Notes under the pieces: model-generated
Databases searched by the model: none
What the model saw: only the letters and a program-made list of their open reading frames with translations
Told to the model about the DNA's origin: nothing
From: Chamaelirium japonicum
Taxonomy: Eukaryota > Streptophyta > Magnoliopsida > Liliales > Melanthiaceae
Direction: 5' to 3'
Length of the DNA stretch: 64,000 nt
NCBI GenBank assembly: GCA_947650365.1
Contig: OX393549.1
Coordinates: 22,469,572 to 22,533,571 of the forward strand
Translations under genes and position numbers: made by a program
In this document: positions 32,412-44,687 of the stretch, one piece after another
Position numbering within the stretch: position 1 is the stretch's first letter
Layout of the letters: every line of letters starts with the position of its first letter

Positions 32412-32869
32412 CAAGAAAACTCGACAAAGTTGGCCTTCTGACTTTAAATAGAAAGGGAAAAGGCAAAGACGGTTCATGAGGTACGAGAGGTCGTATCGCA
32501 CGTTGTCATCACTGCCGTTGTGGATTTCGAAGCAAAGCAATAGCAAGCTTGCCCAGTACCAGCTAACGGTGGGGCTATCGTGTATGGATAAAATATAACC
32601 AAATATGAGATTGACATGTGGCATAAGAAGTCTCTAAGAGCAGTGCTGGGACCTCGATAGGGTCCAAGGAAAGGTAAAGCCTTGAGGTGTCGGGAGACGA
32701 GCGAAAATGCTATAAGACAAACTCCACCTGGTGAACTTTCGGCCAATGCTCCCGTTCCAATGAACCTCCATTTTGGTGAGTCTCAACTTGCCTCTATCGC
32801 ACCTCAAGTGGTGAAGTGCTTTCTCCACTGCGTTAATAGGAGACAAGTTGAAGCAAGCTTGAGCAATAC

Positions 32870-34045
32870 TCAAATTTCTTCTTGGTGACCGGTTTCGTGA
32901 GAAAATATGAAGTGTTTTCATCTGTGTGAACCTTCTCTACCTCGATCTTACCATCATCCAACCAGTCCCTGATCCTGTGTTATCTGATGTCTATGTGCTT
33001 CATCCTTGCATGGAAGACCGAATTCTTTGTCAAACAAATCATACTCTGACTATCGCATTGTACCATAATTGAGTTCTAACTCAGTCCCAATTTGCCAGTT
33101 AGGCCCTTCAATCAGATAGCCTCCATCACGATCGTTATCAGAGCCATATACTCTGCCTTGATAGTGGAGAGAGTTGTAACCGACTGTAGCATAGACCTCC
33201 AACAGACCGGTCTCCCTCCATATGTGAGTACATATCCTATGGTAGACCTTTTCCTATCAAGATCCACTGTGTAGTCTGAATCAGAATATCCTATAATACC
33301 AATATCTCCCTTTTGCCTGGCAAACAAGATTCTTTTATCTGCACTGCCCTTCAAATATCTTAAGATCCACTTGACCGCCTGCAAATGGACATTCCCCGGA
33401 TTCGATATGAATTTGGATAAGACGCTCACCGCCTATGCCAGATCTGGCCTCGTGCAGACCATCACATAGGTTAGACATCCTATCGCACTAGCGTACAATG
33501 TGTTTTTCATTTTCTAGATCTCCTTCTCCATAGTAGGGGACTGCTTCTTGCTCAAAGCGAAGTACAAAGCCAATAGGGTAGAGGTTGGCTTTGCATCCTT
33601 CATATCAAACCTTTCAAGAACCTTTCGGATATAGGTTCCTTGAGACAACCATAGCTTCCCGGCCTTTCAGTCCATCTTGATCTTCATGACAATGATCTTC
33701 CTCACATGTCCTAGTCCTTCATCTCGAACTCCCTGCTTAGTATCTTTTTGTGTTCGACTATCTTTCTCATGTCACAACATGCGATGAGTATATCGTCAAT
33801 ATAGAGCATCAATGTCATAGTCTCTCCATCCTCAAAGGCATGAGTGTAGACGCAACAGTCATACATCCCTGACGAGTAACTGATATGTACCATAAACGAG
33901 TCAAAGTGCTTGTACCATTGTCTCAATGACTGCTTGAGTCTATATATCAACTTCTACAGTCTCTATACGTGATTCTATTTGCCTTCTTCAACAAACCGTC
34001 CGACTGTGACATGTAGATCTCCTCATCGAGATCCCCATGAAGAAA
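32870..34045 (-). pseudogene. Copia-type pol relic: RT end and RNase H
   Basis: On the minus strand, near 34040, GDLDEEIYMSQSDG matches the Copia RT; 33711-33950 has YRLKQSLRQWYKHFDSFM and LYIDDILIA (the RT catalytic motif); 33112-33429 has the RNase H core (LRYLKGSADKRILF, SDSDYTVDLDRKRSTIGYV, KAEYMAL). About 32880-33110 continues toward the pol C-terminus (MKHIDIR, VHTDEN). Several frameshifts and stops break it. It is cut at about 34045, next to the sequence leading into the Harbinger region. Confidence 0.8.
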
Positions 34046-34639
34046 TCATTATTCAGGAGTTCATGGACTTGCGGTCTTTGAGAATCTGCGGACTTTTTTT
34101 TAAAAAGTCTTTAGGTTTTTTTAGAAGTATGCAGCCTTTTCTGAAAAGTCCACGGTCTCATAAATCCCTTTTTTAGGAGTTCACATGGGATTTTTATTGT
34201 GGACTTGGACATAAAATCCCATTTGACTAACACATTTGAAGAACAATTTTGATGAATTTTGAAGGCCCAATACGAAAAGTATTAAAATATTCATTAAAAA
34301 AATATACAAGAACAATAAAACAAAATTAAGCCCGATTTAATCAACATTGCCTCTGCCATTCAAGATTGTCTCATCACGTTGGATAAATAGTTTGACCAAT
34401 TTTTACATATGTCAAATGGTAAAAAAATTTCATATCAAAGATTTTAGTAATTTTCCATATAGAAATTGATAATTTTTTCATAAATAAGATCATATTTCAA
34501 ACAAGATTAACAATTATCTCATACCAAAAGACTTTAACATACCATCAACCAAGGAGGTCATTTCCACAAATAACATACAAATTGGAAGTAACATACTAAT
34601 TAAAATAATAAGTCTAATATATGACCAAGGAGACAAATG

Positions 34640-35885
34640 TACCAAAGTCTAATTAGTATTCCTTCTATTAAGATGATCTTTCCACATGGATTGAGCAATA
34701 TTGTTTCGCCACTCTTTTGCTTCCTCGTGTTTTCCATCTTGGGTCTGAAAGACTTCTTCAGGATTCGGCTCGTCCCCTATATTTTTCAAGAGTTCCTCAG
34801 ATTGATCAATAGGAAACTCATCGAAGCTGCACTCCCGACGAATATAGTTGTGCAAAGCTGCACATGCCATCACTAGTAATGCTTAGGTCTTGTAAGGAAA
34901 TGGTGGGGTGACTTTAAATATAGTAAATCATGATTTGAATACCCTAAAAATTATCTCAATTGCAGCTCGTAGAGATGAATGATGATGATTAAATAACTCA
35001 TTCTCATTCTCTGGGCGACGACCGGGTCCATACTCCATCAGGTGATATCGAACATTGCGATAAGGGACTAAAAATTGCATTTGGTTTGAAAAACTGGCAT
35101 CTACTAAATAAAAGTTTCCTACAAGAATATAAAAATAATTAATATATAGATTTTTTTGGTTACTAATAATCAATGTTAATAGTAATATAGTAATAATAAT
35201 TTTACCTCGTAAAACTATAAGCCCATCCGTCCGAGATAATGTATTTTGCAAGACTCATGCATCGTTTGCAAAACCCTCCCAACCGCTGAGGATATATATG
35301 AATTCTGAGAAATTTGACCTTTGCGGTTTCGAGAATTTACTGTGTTCTCCCTAGGAACTATAGTCGAAATATGGGTACCATCAATAGCTACAACGCAATT
35401 CTTATAAAAAAAAATATTTATAACAGAAGGAAATAACAAACTTATTGATGGTAAAATTATAGATGTATGTATAAGATAACTTTTTACCTGAAAATATGGA
35501 AAGAATCAATAGTCGTTCAAGATTTTAGGTGGAGTTGTAGTGGGAGGAGTTGCCATAAGATCTGGTGCTAATAAAACCAAAGCATTTAACACTTTATTGA
35601 AATTCTTACTAGCAGTCCATCTAGAACGTCCAAATATTTCAAGAGTATTTCCATATCGATCGATTTGGCCAATAGTCAGTAGAAACATCCTGACCATTTC
35701 CTCAACACAAATGAATCTAATATCCGATATTAGAGATTTCTCTCTAAGTATCCGACATAATTTTTGGAATACATCTGGATACATCCTGTATAATTCACGG
35801 AACTCAACCGGATTACCATCAAGTTTTGTATGAATATATTTATATCCAGCACTAGTGATAGGACGCTGTGGTCCAACTTGTCATG
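34640..35885 (-). pseudogene. PIF/Harbinger transposase, degenerate
   Basis: Reading leftward: QVGPQRPITS and FRELYRMYPDVFQKLC (35760-35885), then a helix-turn-helix-like part (35506-35760); after a short intron, NCVVAIDGTHI with the first catalytic Asp (about 35340-35400) and RNRKGQISQN; then a WEGFAND segment in a shifted frame carrying the second Asp; YLVDASFSNQMQFLVPYRNVRYH, then SLRAAIE with the catalytic Glu (34930-35110); and ACAALHNYIRR (34840-34873). In-frame stops and frameshifts are present (for example FKS*F near 34925). Harbinger nucleases act with a Myb-like partner, which lies next door at 36470-37330. Confidence 0.82.
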
Positions 35886-36469
35886 CATGTGATCTCATAA
35901 TATATAAAACTGCAATTGTTACCACAGAATATATAATTTATATAATGGCTGATAACTCCTGATGAGGTGGTCTTATTTTTTATCTGAAATAAACATTGTA
36001 CATTCACAATCAAGAACAAACCACATTCGAAATGAGCAAAATATTATTGCATTTATAATCATTTTGTTTATAAATATAACATCCAATAATAAAGAATAAA
36101 AACTCTAATTTTGCATGAGCCGAGGGTGAAGCTGTAAGCTGTAAATATTTGGAATATTGAGCTAGATAATAAAAATGATTGTTGAGTAGGCAACATTTAG
36201 GAAATACTAAAAAATATACAATATAATCATCGTATGAATGCATTCATAATGTGATCTTTATTAATATAACGTCCAATAATAAATATACCATTTCACGATA
36301 CGAGTGCAAATAAAGAAAGTTTTATTACATCTCAAAACGAGTCCCAAATAAAGCATAGAAATCAACCCTAACAACTCGGGCATCTAAAGAGTATCCATTC
36401 CTTCCTAGTCTCAGGGTCCATCTTTACAAATATGTCCTGCAACGCCGGATTCACCAATATCTCAGCAGC

Positions 36470-37330
36470 TCAAAAGCGAAGTGTGAGATCTAGACCCGTG
36501 GTCTCCTCCAGAAACTTCCACAAGTCAAGCTGCTCGTAACTCTCACGTATTGTTTTCATATTTTTAGCAATGACTTCCACACTACTCATAAGTCTATCAA
36601 TCGTAGGGTCGACACCCTTGCCTTTACCATTGGATGATGAATCTTCTCTAACTTTACATTTACATAGGGACCTACTGGATCGAGTAGTGGGAGATGCACT
36701 TTGAGTATCAGAACTCATACCAGGATGTGACTGACTTGTTGGGAAGGATGAAGGTTCATCGCCGGTGTTAACCTCCAAACTAACATACATACGGTAAATC
36801 GCATTCATTGGATCTTCCTCCGTCTCCATATCTTCTATGCCAGGTGGAGTCACACCAACTCCCATACCATAAGATTGTTTTCCAGTAGCATATGCATTTC
36901 CAACCACAATCTTCAAGTCATCAAAGTCCTCAATCCTTTCTGTTAAGTACTTACGAGCACTAGGGTGGTGCTATAAAAGAGAAAGACAATTTTTAATAAT
37001 AATGACAAACAAATATATATGAGTAAATAATTATTAGATGTGAGTAGATATTACCGTAAAATTTTTCTCCCACACCTCATTTGGGGCTGTAATCTTTTGG
37101 GTCACAGGGTCCCATCCAACCCTTGAATTAGAAGCCATCAGGTCAGCGACGGGTTGATATTGCCTTTTCCACACCTTGAGCTTGCTACGAATGTGCTCTA
37201 CCGTCTTATTGCCTTTGAATTTTCCATTCAAAGTTGGCAGAATTTTCATCATTAGCAAGTTCTTTGAGAATGATCAATCTACACTTCTGTCGCCATTGTT
37301 TGTTGCTTCAACCAATAAACATAGCAACTC
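36470..37330 (-). pseudogene. Myb/SANT-like partner protein of the PIF/Harbinger element
   Basis: 37034-37258 (minus) encodes LKVWKRQYQPVADLMASNSR, WDPVTQKITAPNEVWEK, typical of the Myb/SANT-like DNA-binding domain of plant PIF ORF1. 36470-36916 continues, after a probable intron at about 36970-37050, with a low-complexity acidic/Ser-rich part and a C-terminal helix. It lies on the same strand as the transposase and about 600 bp upstream of it, the usual two-gene arrangement. Frame integrity over the join was not proven. Confidence 0.7.
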
Positions 37331-37449
37331 ATCCTTTTCAGCATTACTCCATTTCTCATAGTTTGATTTCTTCGTTTCTATTACCTAGTCCAATTATCAT
37401 AAATTCTTTAATCTCAACGAAATAACAAGAAAATAGATCATCCAAATCA

Positions 37450-37710
37450 AAGACAATAAGAACTAGAATTGACTTAGGTATTTTAATCGGTTTCGAACCA
37501 AACTGACTGATTTTGATCTAAACCAAACCAAATAAACCGACTGATTTTGATCCAAACCAAACCGACTAAACTGACCAAACCAAACCGACTGATTTTGATC
37601 AGTTTCGACATACTCAATGGATCGAATTGGATTAGGTATTTTAAAAACCGACATAATTGGATTGGTTGACAGATTTTTAAATTTTAAACCGACCTAAACC
37701 GAACCAACAT
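37450..37710. repeat. Degenerate AACCAAACCGACTGATTTTGAT repeat
   Basis: The motifs AACCAAACCGACTGA and GATTTTGATC occur three times within 150 bp and GGTATTTTAA twice. Non-coding. Confidence 0.55.
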
Positions 37711-38032
37711 ATGTATATACATATAATATTTATTAAATATACCATATGTTCTCTTATATCTTTGCTACCAACAACCATTGCAATACTGTAGGATCATTCA
37801 AAATCAGTTAAAAAACTTATTTAGGCCAAATGATTTGATATAAATTATTATTTTTTAAGTACAAAATAGGTCCTAATAGAAGAAAAAAAGAGCCGATAAG
37901 TATTATTATTTTTCGACATACACAATATTTTTTCAATCGCATTCAGCTGATGGTAGAGTAACGTAGTAATATTTTAAAATTGAGTTTACGTACGTGTTGG
38001 ACTGAGCTATAAGGAATCACAATTCTCATGGC

Positions 38033-39000
38033 TCTGTCCGGTTTCGTCGTGATGTGACGTCCGTCCAACACATCGGAGCCGGACGGATCCATAAAGTGTT
38101 GGACGGAGCCATGAAGTGTCGGATCGGAGTCGGGCATCACGAAAGAGTGGACTGAGTTGGACGTGCGTTGAGACGAAGCCAGATGCAACAATAAATTTTT
38201 TAAAGCTCATAATCTCCATGGATAATCACAAGGACAAACAAGAGCCATGAAGTGTTAGACTAAGCCCTGGGCCCCGCCGTCACTTCATGGCTCTGATTTT
38301 TCATAGTGATTAACGATGGATACTGGACAAGCAATGAAGAGAGGAGGAGGGCATCACAATTAGAGGTTCTTTCTTTCTTTCCTAGAAGAGAAAAGAGGCA
38401 TCATCAATTAAACAAAATTTTTCATTAATTACAACAAGACCCTCTCTTTGTATATGGCTGAAGAAAAAAAAAATGTATACAAAACTTACTGCACAGTTTC
38501 ACTGTACACAGCCACACCATCCTGAAAGTCTACGTCGTATTGGTGTAAAGCTGAGATCAACAAGCACCGACAATCCGATCACATCATGAACCTTGGGTGT
38601 CATGATTAGAGCCGGACGGAGCCGGAGTAGGGCATTGCGATTGGATGAGGGGATCGTGATTGGAGCCGGAGCCGGATTCGGAGGAGGGCATCACGATCAG
38701 AGCCGGAGGAAGGCATCGCGATCGGAGCCGGAGGGCGTCGCGATCGGAGTCGGAGGAGGGCATCACAATCGGAGCCGGAGGGCGTCGTGATCGAAGCCTA
38801 GGGCCGCCGCGATGCTGTGGTGCCCTCGTTGAGCCGGACGAGCCGGGAGCCAAGCGCCGTGGTCTTTGGCCATGGAGCGGCCGAATAGGGCCACCGGGAT
38901 GTTGGCGGTGGCACTGCCGTCGTTGGCCACGGAGCGGGCTAGTAGGGCCACCATGATGCTGGCGGTGGCACCATCGTCGCTGGCCGCGACTCAGCCCAGA
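38033..39000. repeat. GC-rich GGAGCCGGA minisatellite region
   Basis: Variants of ATCACGATCGGAGCCGGAGG recur from about 38610 to 38800, and the pair CCACGGAGCGGGCTAGTAGGGCCACC/CCATGGAGCGGCCGAATAGGGCCACC at 38868-38955. Repeat composition explains the overlapping frames on both strands; I see no real gene. Confidence 0.6.
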
Positions 39001-39763
39001 ATCCATCGCATCTCATCCCTCTCTCTCTCTCTCTCTTGTATTTTGTTCGGATCGACGGGTGGCCGAGAGGGGTTGGGAGAGGGCGGCCGAGAGGGTTTGG
39101 GTCTCCCGACTAGGTTTCCGATGGGTACAAAGAAGAGGGAGGAGGGAGATAGAGAGATAGGGAAGGAGAGAGGGAGATAGAGAGAGAGATACCTGGAATG
39201 TCTGGGATCCAACGATGGCGATCACCGGCGCAAGGGTATGCCGTACGTGAAGAACTAGGGTTTCGAGCATAAGAGAATGTCTCACGTAAGGGGATTCAAA
39301 ATTTCACCTTTAAGGTGGAACTTTTGACGGGAAAAAGTATATATACTAGGGTTTCTGAATCCCTTTTGTTATGAAGTCATGGACTTATCCCATGATTATT
39401 GACTAACGCCTAGCTTAGGACTCCAAACTCATATGAAATATTGACTAACGCCTGGATCAGGAGTTCACGCTGTGGACTCCGCAACCACTAACGCCTAAAT
39501 CTATAATACCGTAAAGAAGTTCAGAACCACTACTGATGTAATCCTAAATACAAGGAACTCTTCACAAAATCCTAATTGACTAACACCCCCTTAGTCGATT
39601 GCTCTCACCATCCGGCGCGATGCCGGTAAGGTTTTTCATGCGAAGGGTTTCCTCCTAAAAATATTTGTGTGATATATATAGTAATATTTTGAATGCAAGC
39701 CTTATATGCTTATGCCCAGTACTTCACATAAACTCCTAAACTGATTATTTTTGACAAATGATG

Positions 39764-39764
<1 letters not shown>

Positions 39765-39824
<60 letters not shown>
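39765..39824. repeat. GA microsatellite
   Basis: About 60 bp of pure GA/AG repeats. Confidence 0.93.
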
Positions 39825-39825
<1 letters not shown>

Positions 39826-39892
39826 AATCATTGCTTTCTTATTAGAAGGCCTTCATTAGTGGCCTCTCGTGTGATCTTTTGGTAGTTTTCTT

Positions 39893-40186
39893 GTGTGTCG
39901 ATGCTTTAGAATGGGCTCGATCGGGACCATGGTGAGAGAGAATATTTGCAATGAAGGATCGATGCATTGGAATGCGGAGGCTAGCGCAAGTCCCATTGCT
40001 TTTATACGGAAGCTGGTTCGTGGAAAGATTCCACACCCTTGTCACCTTTCAAATATTGGTGTGGATAACCCTACGGAGTGCCCAAAATGTTTGGACAAGG
40101 AGGAGAGCAACAAGCATCTGCTATTTGAATGCATCTCTGCGGTTGAGGTGTGGAGCAAACTGTGTAGCTTCCGTTCAAGGGCATAG
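39893..40186 (+). pseudogene. LINE zinc-binding RT domain (zf-RVT) fragment
   Basis: GKIPHPCHLSNIGVDNPTEC, CPKCLDKEESNKHLLFEC and AVEVWSKL match the conserved zf-RVT domain near the 3' end of plant LINE ORF2. It is an isolated fragment, cut on the right by GGGTCGGGT-type repeats. Confidence 0.75.
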
Positions 40187-40189
40187 TAC

Positions 40190-40420
40190 CAGCAGGTCTA
40201 TTGGGTCAGGTTGGGTCGAGTCGGACTGGGTCGGATCGAGTCAACTGAATAGACCCGTGTGGTAAACGGGTCTAACGGGTCTTATCGTGTCTACCCGTTT
40301 ATAAACGGGTCGGGTATGGATTTAGGATCTAGACATGATAAGTTAAACGGGTCGAGTCTGGGTCTAGGGGTTTTGGACACCAACCGAAACCAGACCCGAC
40401 CCGTTGCCACCCCTAGTTTT
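40190..40420. repeat. GGGTCGGGT-type degenerate repeat
   Basis: Dense GGGTCGGGT/ACGGGTC motifs related to 28793-29400, ending CCGTTGCCACCCCTAG. Confidence 0.65.
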
Positions 40421-40540
40421 CTTCCATGGCTCAGACTCGATAAAACGTTTGAGGACCAAAACCCAGGAGGGGGAACTGTCAGCTGGATCATTATCTTACC
40501 AAGCAGATGATCTTCATTAAATGGGAGCCATCGGCCGAGG

Positions 40541-41120
40541 GAGCAATCAAGGATTGTTGGCGCATGGTTTGTGATACGGGATGTTATAGGGGGAGGATGT
40601 TGGGGGTTGGGAGTAGGGGTGGCAATCTTTGACCCGACCTGTCAACCCGACCCGAAGTTAGCGGGTTTGGGTTTGGCCTAAACGGGTTCGGGTCATAAAC
40701 GGGTCGACCAGATTGACCCGTTTATTTAATGGATCGGGTTCGGGTTTGTACTTATAACCCGATTGACCCGTTTACCAAATGGATCGTGTCGACCCGACCC
40801 GAGCCAACCCGATCAAACCCGGCCCAATCCGACTTGTCTTGACCCAACCCGACAGGTTTACATGGGTTATGTTGACTCAACCCGAGCTAACCCAACCCGA
40901 CACGACCCGACCCGTTTAGTAAACGGGTTAAATGGGTCGGGTCGGGTTTGGGTTTAAGTTTTTGACCAGTTTTTTAAACGGGTCGGGATTAGATTGGGTG
41001 TTTTGCCCTTATACCTATGTCTCAACCCGACCCGAACCCGACATGACCCGACCCATTGCCACCCCTAGTTGGGAGTTTCCCTTTGGAGCAGGTTTCACAG
41101 TGGTACAGGCTTGGGGGGGG
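40541..41120. repeat. 580-bp tandem duplication, unit 1
   Basis: Begins GAGCAATCAAGGATTGTTGG and contains a MITE bounded by TAGGGGTGGCAATC (40613) and TTGCCACCCCTAG (about 41070), packed with GACCCG/GGGTCGG motifs. Unit 2 follows directly. Confidence 0.85.
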
Positions 41121-41705
41121 GAGCAATCAAGGATTGTTGGCGTATGGTTTGTGATACGGGATGTTATAGGGGGAGGATGTTGGGGATTGGGAGTAGGGGT
41201 GGCAATCCTTGACCCGACCTGTCAACCCTACCCGAAGTTAGCAGGTTTGGGTTTGGTCTAAACGGGTTCGGGTCATAAACTGGTCGACCAGATTGACCCG
41301 TTTATTTAATGGATCGGGTTCGGGTTTGTACTTATAACCCGATTGACCCGTTTACCAAATGGATCGTGTCGACCCGACCCGAGCCAACCCAATCAAACCC
41401 GGCCCAATCTGACTTGTCTTGACCCAACCCAACAGGTTTACATGGGTTCTGTTGACTCAACCCGAGCTAACCCAACCCGACACGACCCGACCCGTTTAGT
41501 AAACGGGTTAAATGGGTCGGGTCGGGTCAACCTGTTTGTTAGGCGGGTCGGGTTTGGGTTTAAGTTTTTGACCAGTTTATTAAACGGGTCGGGTTTAGAT
41601 TGGGTGTTTTGCCCTTATACCTATGTCTCAACCCGACCCGAACCCGACATGACCCGACCCATTACCACCCCTAGTTGGGAGTTTCCCTTTGGAGCAGGCT
41701 TGTTT
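41121..41705. repeat. 580-bp tandem duplication, unit 2
   Basis: Repeats unit 1 from GAGCAATCAAGGATTGTTGG onward with few substitutions, plus one extra ~27-bp GGGTCGGGT segment near 41520. Includes its own copy of the MITE (TAGGGGTGGCAA at 41196 to the CACCCCTAG end at about 41675). Confidence 0.85.
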
Positions 41706-42009
41706 TGCATTGGCATAAAGAATGATCCATAAAAATTCGCTGGTGGCTATTGATCTCGGATGGTTTTCTCTTGCTCCTTCCTGGATAATCTTGTACCTTC
41801 CCTTTTCTTTACTTTAATAAACTAGTTGACATCATCATCATCACCTAACCAGCCTCCACCATAGAGGATTTCTACGACAACTTGATCATTTGAGCTCAAA
41901 CCCCTCCTGAAAAGATAGTTTCATATTAAACCTTCGTTGACTTTTTCAGTCCCTATCAAATGACGAAATGCCCCTTCCATGACCTCTCGTGCAGTAGAGA
42001 ATCAATAGT

Positions 42010-42490
42010 ATTTGTATGGTGATTGCTAGCTACAGTGATTTCACTAGTAATTCCACTGTACTGCGACAGTAAAATCACTGTAGCCGTGGTTTCTATCAGT
42101 TGCTATAGTGAAGTTTAGCAACCGAATTGATACTCTGCTAACCCGAATTGATATTTCGAAATTGTTAATTTGCCACAGTGATTCTGGAGTATCAATTTAG
42201 GCAGTAGAGTACGAATTCGGCTCCTACAGTGATTCGCTCTAGCAAATGCATTGATTTCACTGTAGCAATCGAATTGATACTTTATTGTTCTAATTGATAC
42301 TTTACTGTAGTAGGTACAATGATTCTGGAATATCAATTCGGGCAGTAGAGTATCAATTCGCTTGCTACAGTGAAATCATTCACTGTAGCTGCTGCAGTGA
42401 TTTCACTATAGAAACCGAATTGAAATCATTACTGTGGTGAAATCACTATAGCGCTACAATGAAATCCTATAGCTAACACTCTATAGTCAC
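42010..42490. repeat. TACAGTGAAATCACTGTAGC-type repeat, copy 2
   Basis: Same motifs as 27715-28035 (GCTACAGTG, CACTGTAGC, GAATTGATAC) in both orientations. Confidence 0.6.
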
Positions 42491-42847
42491 ATTACCAAAA
42501 TCATGTACCAAGTGCTATATAGGCCCTATTACTAGAGTGGTAAAATGGATATTAAAAAAAAACATAAAATCACGAGGAGCTTAAGGCTAAATGATCTTGA
42601 GCCAAGGATCTATCATAATGCAAGGATAGTTTGAAGGGCCTTATGCTAATATCCTTGGTCTTGAACTAAGCGTGATGGGCATGGCTCATGCATTGTCCTT
42701 CTACACTAACCACATCTGCACATAGCCGCATAGAATCTGCCGACTTAACGTATCTTCACATTCTTCTGATGTGCCTCATCTGGATTGATGTTTCATTTAC
42801 AAACCAAAACCAGTGGGAACCAGAAGAATTCTTCCAAAGGAAGGTGG

Positions 42848-43083
42848 GGGTGTTTGGCATGCGGAACAGCTGTTCCGCTTAATCCCCATCCAGCAGAGGG
42901 TGTTTTTGTCAATAGCCAAATCTATTGAAATTTGATGGCTCAGCGAGCGGTTGGCAGAGAAACGCACGGTGCGACGATTTCTCGTTCCCAGTTCTTCATT
43001 CTGCCGGAACAAATACTAGCCGTTACTTTTAAAATCCGGAACCGGAATAGAAACGGGCGGTTCCGGATTGATGCCAAACACCC
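42848..43083. mobile_element. hAT-like MITE, GGGTGTTTGGCAT termini
   Basis: GGGTGTTTGGCATGCGG at the left and ATGCCAAACACCC at the right are inverted repeats around a 236-bp element. A second, related element is at 43562-43798 (TSD-like CTAAG on both sides). Both are partly or wholly repeated in the second tandem unit (44883 and 45371-45600). Confidence 0.75.
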
Positions 43084-44687
43084 TCGTGGTTTTCCGTTCC
43101 CACATTAACCATATAATATTAAAACCACCGTTGCATAGGGCAGTTGGTAGTGGAATGCCCGTTTTGGGCTCTTTCTTGCATTCGATCCTGGCTCCCGATC
43201 ATTTCTCTCCTGCATGAGTGGTGCTTCCCTGCTCGAAGTGCGGTCCTTCCATTCGTGTGGTGTGTTCTCCCCACTCATGTGTGGCTCAGTTGATCTGCTT
43301 GATGAGGTGACAACCTCCCGGTGTGGTGTCCTTTGCTCGTGTGGCATCCTTCTGCTGGTGTGGTGGTTCCTGTTGACAGTGGGCTTGTGGCGATGTCGCT
43401 TTGCACCCAGTTATGGCACCTATAGGGTCTCATTTGGGCCCTATCTATGCACACACATACAAAAAAAAAAACTAACTGATGTATGAAAAAAAAAGCTGAC
43501 CAAAGCTTACGCTGACCGAAATAAAACTGTTGAATATCTTATCATCATGGAAACTAAGGGGCTGTTTGGCATGCGGAATAGCTGTTTTGTTTAAACCTCA
43601 TCTGAAAGGGGGTAATCCGGACAACTACGATTTTTAGTGTAATTTGATGGTTCAGAGTACCGGTTGACAGAGAAACTCACGGAACTCAATTTTATTGTTC
43701 CCAAATCTTGCTCTAGCGGCACATTTATATTCATTCTTTTAAAATACCACCCCTAAAGAATAGAAACGGCGGTTCCGGATTGATGCCAAACACCCCCTAA
43801 GTCTCACAGTTCCGATCAAGAAAGCTTCAGACTAAAATTTGGTGCTTGAACCTCTCCTAGCCTAACAGGGGGATGAGGGCTGGAAAGTCACATTTATTGA
43901 ACCTCTCCCAACTTGAACCTCAAATCGTTGGACAATCCCCCCATAGAGTACTTAAAATTTTAAATACAAAGAAATTGCATACAACTCTAAGTAGTTTGAT
44001 ACTTTGTATTTGACTTAATATTGACTTCAACTAACTATGAAATTTGGGATCTCGTTGAGTTGCCTAAGGGAGTCAAGTCGGTTGGTTGTAAATGGATTTT
44101 TAAAATTAAAAGAGAATCCAAGGGCAATATAGAACGATACAAGGCTAGACTCGTAGCCAAAGGGTTCACTCAGAGGAAGGGCACTGACTACCATGAGATA
44201 TTCTCTCATGCTTCTAAGGACTCATTTAGGATTATCATCGCTTTGGTAGCTCAATTTGATCTAGACTTACATCAAATGGATGTGAAAACGATATTCCTTA
44301 ATAAAAATTTAGAGGAAAAGATGTACATGGATCAACTTGATGGTTTCTTTTCTAACAAAGGAAGTCACTTGGTGTGTAGACTTAAGAAATCCATTTATGG
44401 ACTTAAACAATTAAGCCTTCTGTCAATGATATATAAAGTTCAATAATGTTATTACTTCATTTGATTTCTTGAAGAATATTGTTGACCAATGGATATACCT
44501 TGAGGTTAGTGGGAGCAAGTTTATTTTTTAGTTGTATATATGGATGATATCTTGCTTACCAGTAGCGATTTGGGATTTTATATGAAACTGAGAAATTCAT
44601 AGAGACAGATTCTTAGGGGTTCTTGGTTTGTCTCAAGAGTCTTATATTAAAATATTTCTTGATAGATTCAATATGCAAAATTGCTCT
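42884..44687. repeat. 1.8-kb tandem duplication, unit 1
   Basis: CCCCATCCAGCAGAGGGT at 42884 recurs at 44688, and the sequence between is repeated nearly base for base. Contains most of a MITE, a region with CATTCGATCCTGGCTCC, a second MITE and a Copia RT fragment. Confidence 0.88.
44021..44446 (+). pseudogene. Copia RT fragment, unit 1
   Basis: NYEIWDLVELPKGVKSVGCK, YKARLVAKGFTQRKGTDY and KKSIYGLKQ are the conserved Copia RT start. The frame breaks after GLKQ, and LVVYMDDILLTSSDLG continues out of frame near 44530. Inactive. Confidence 0.85.
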
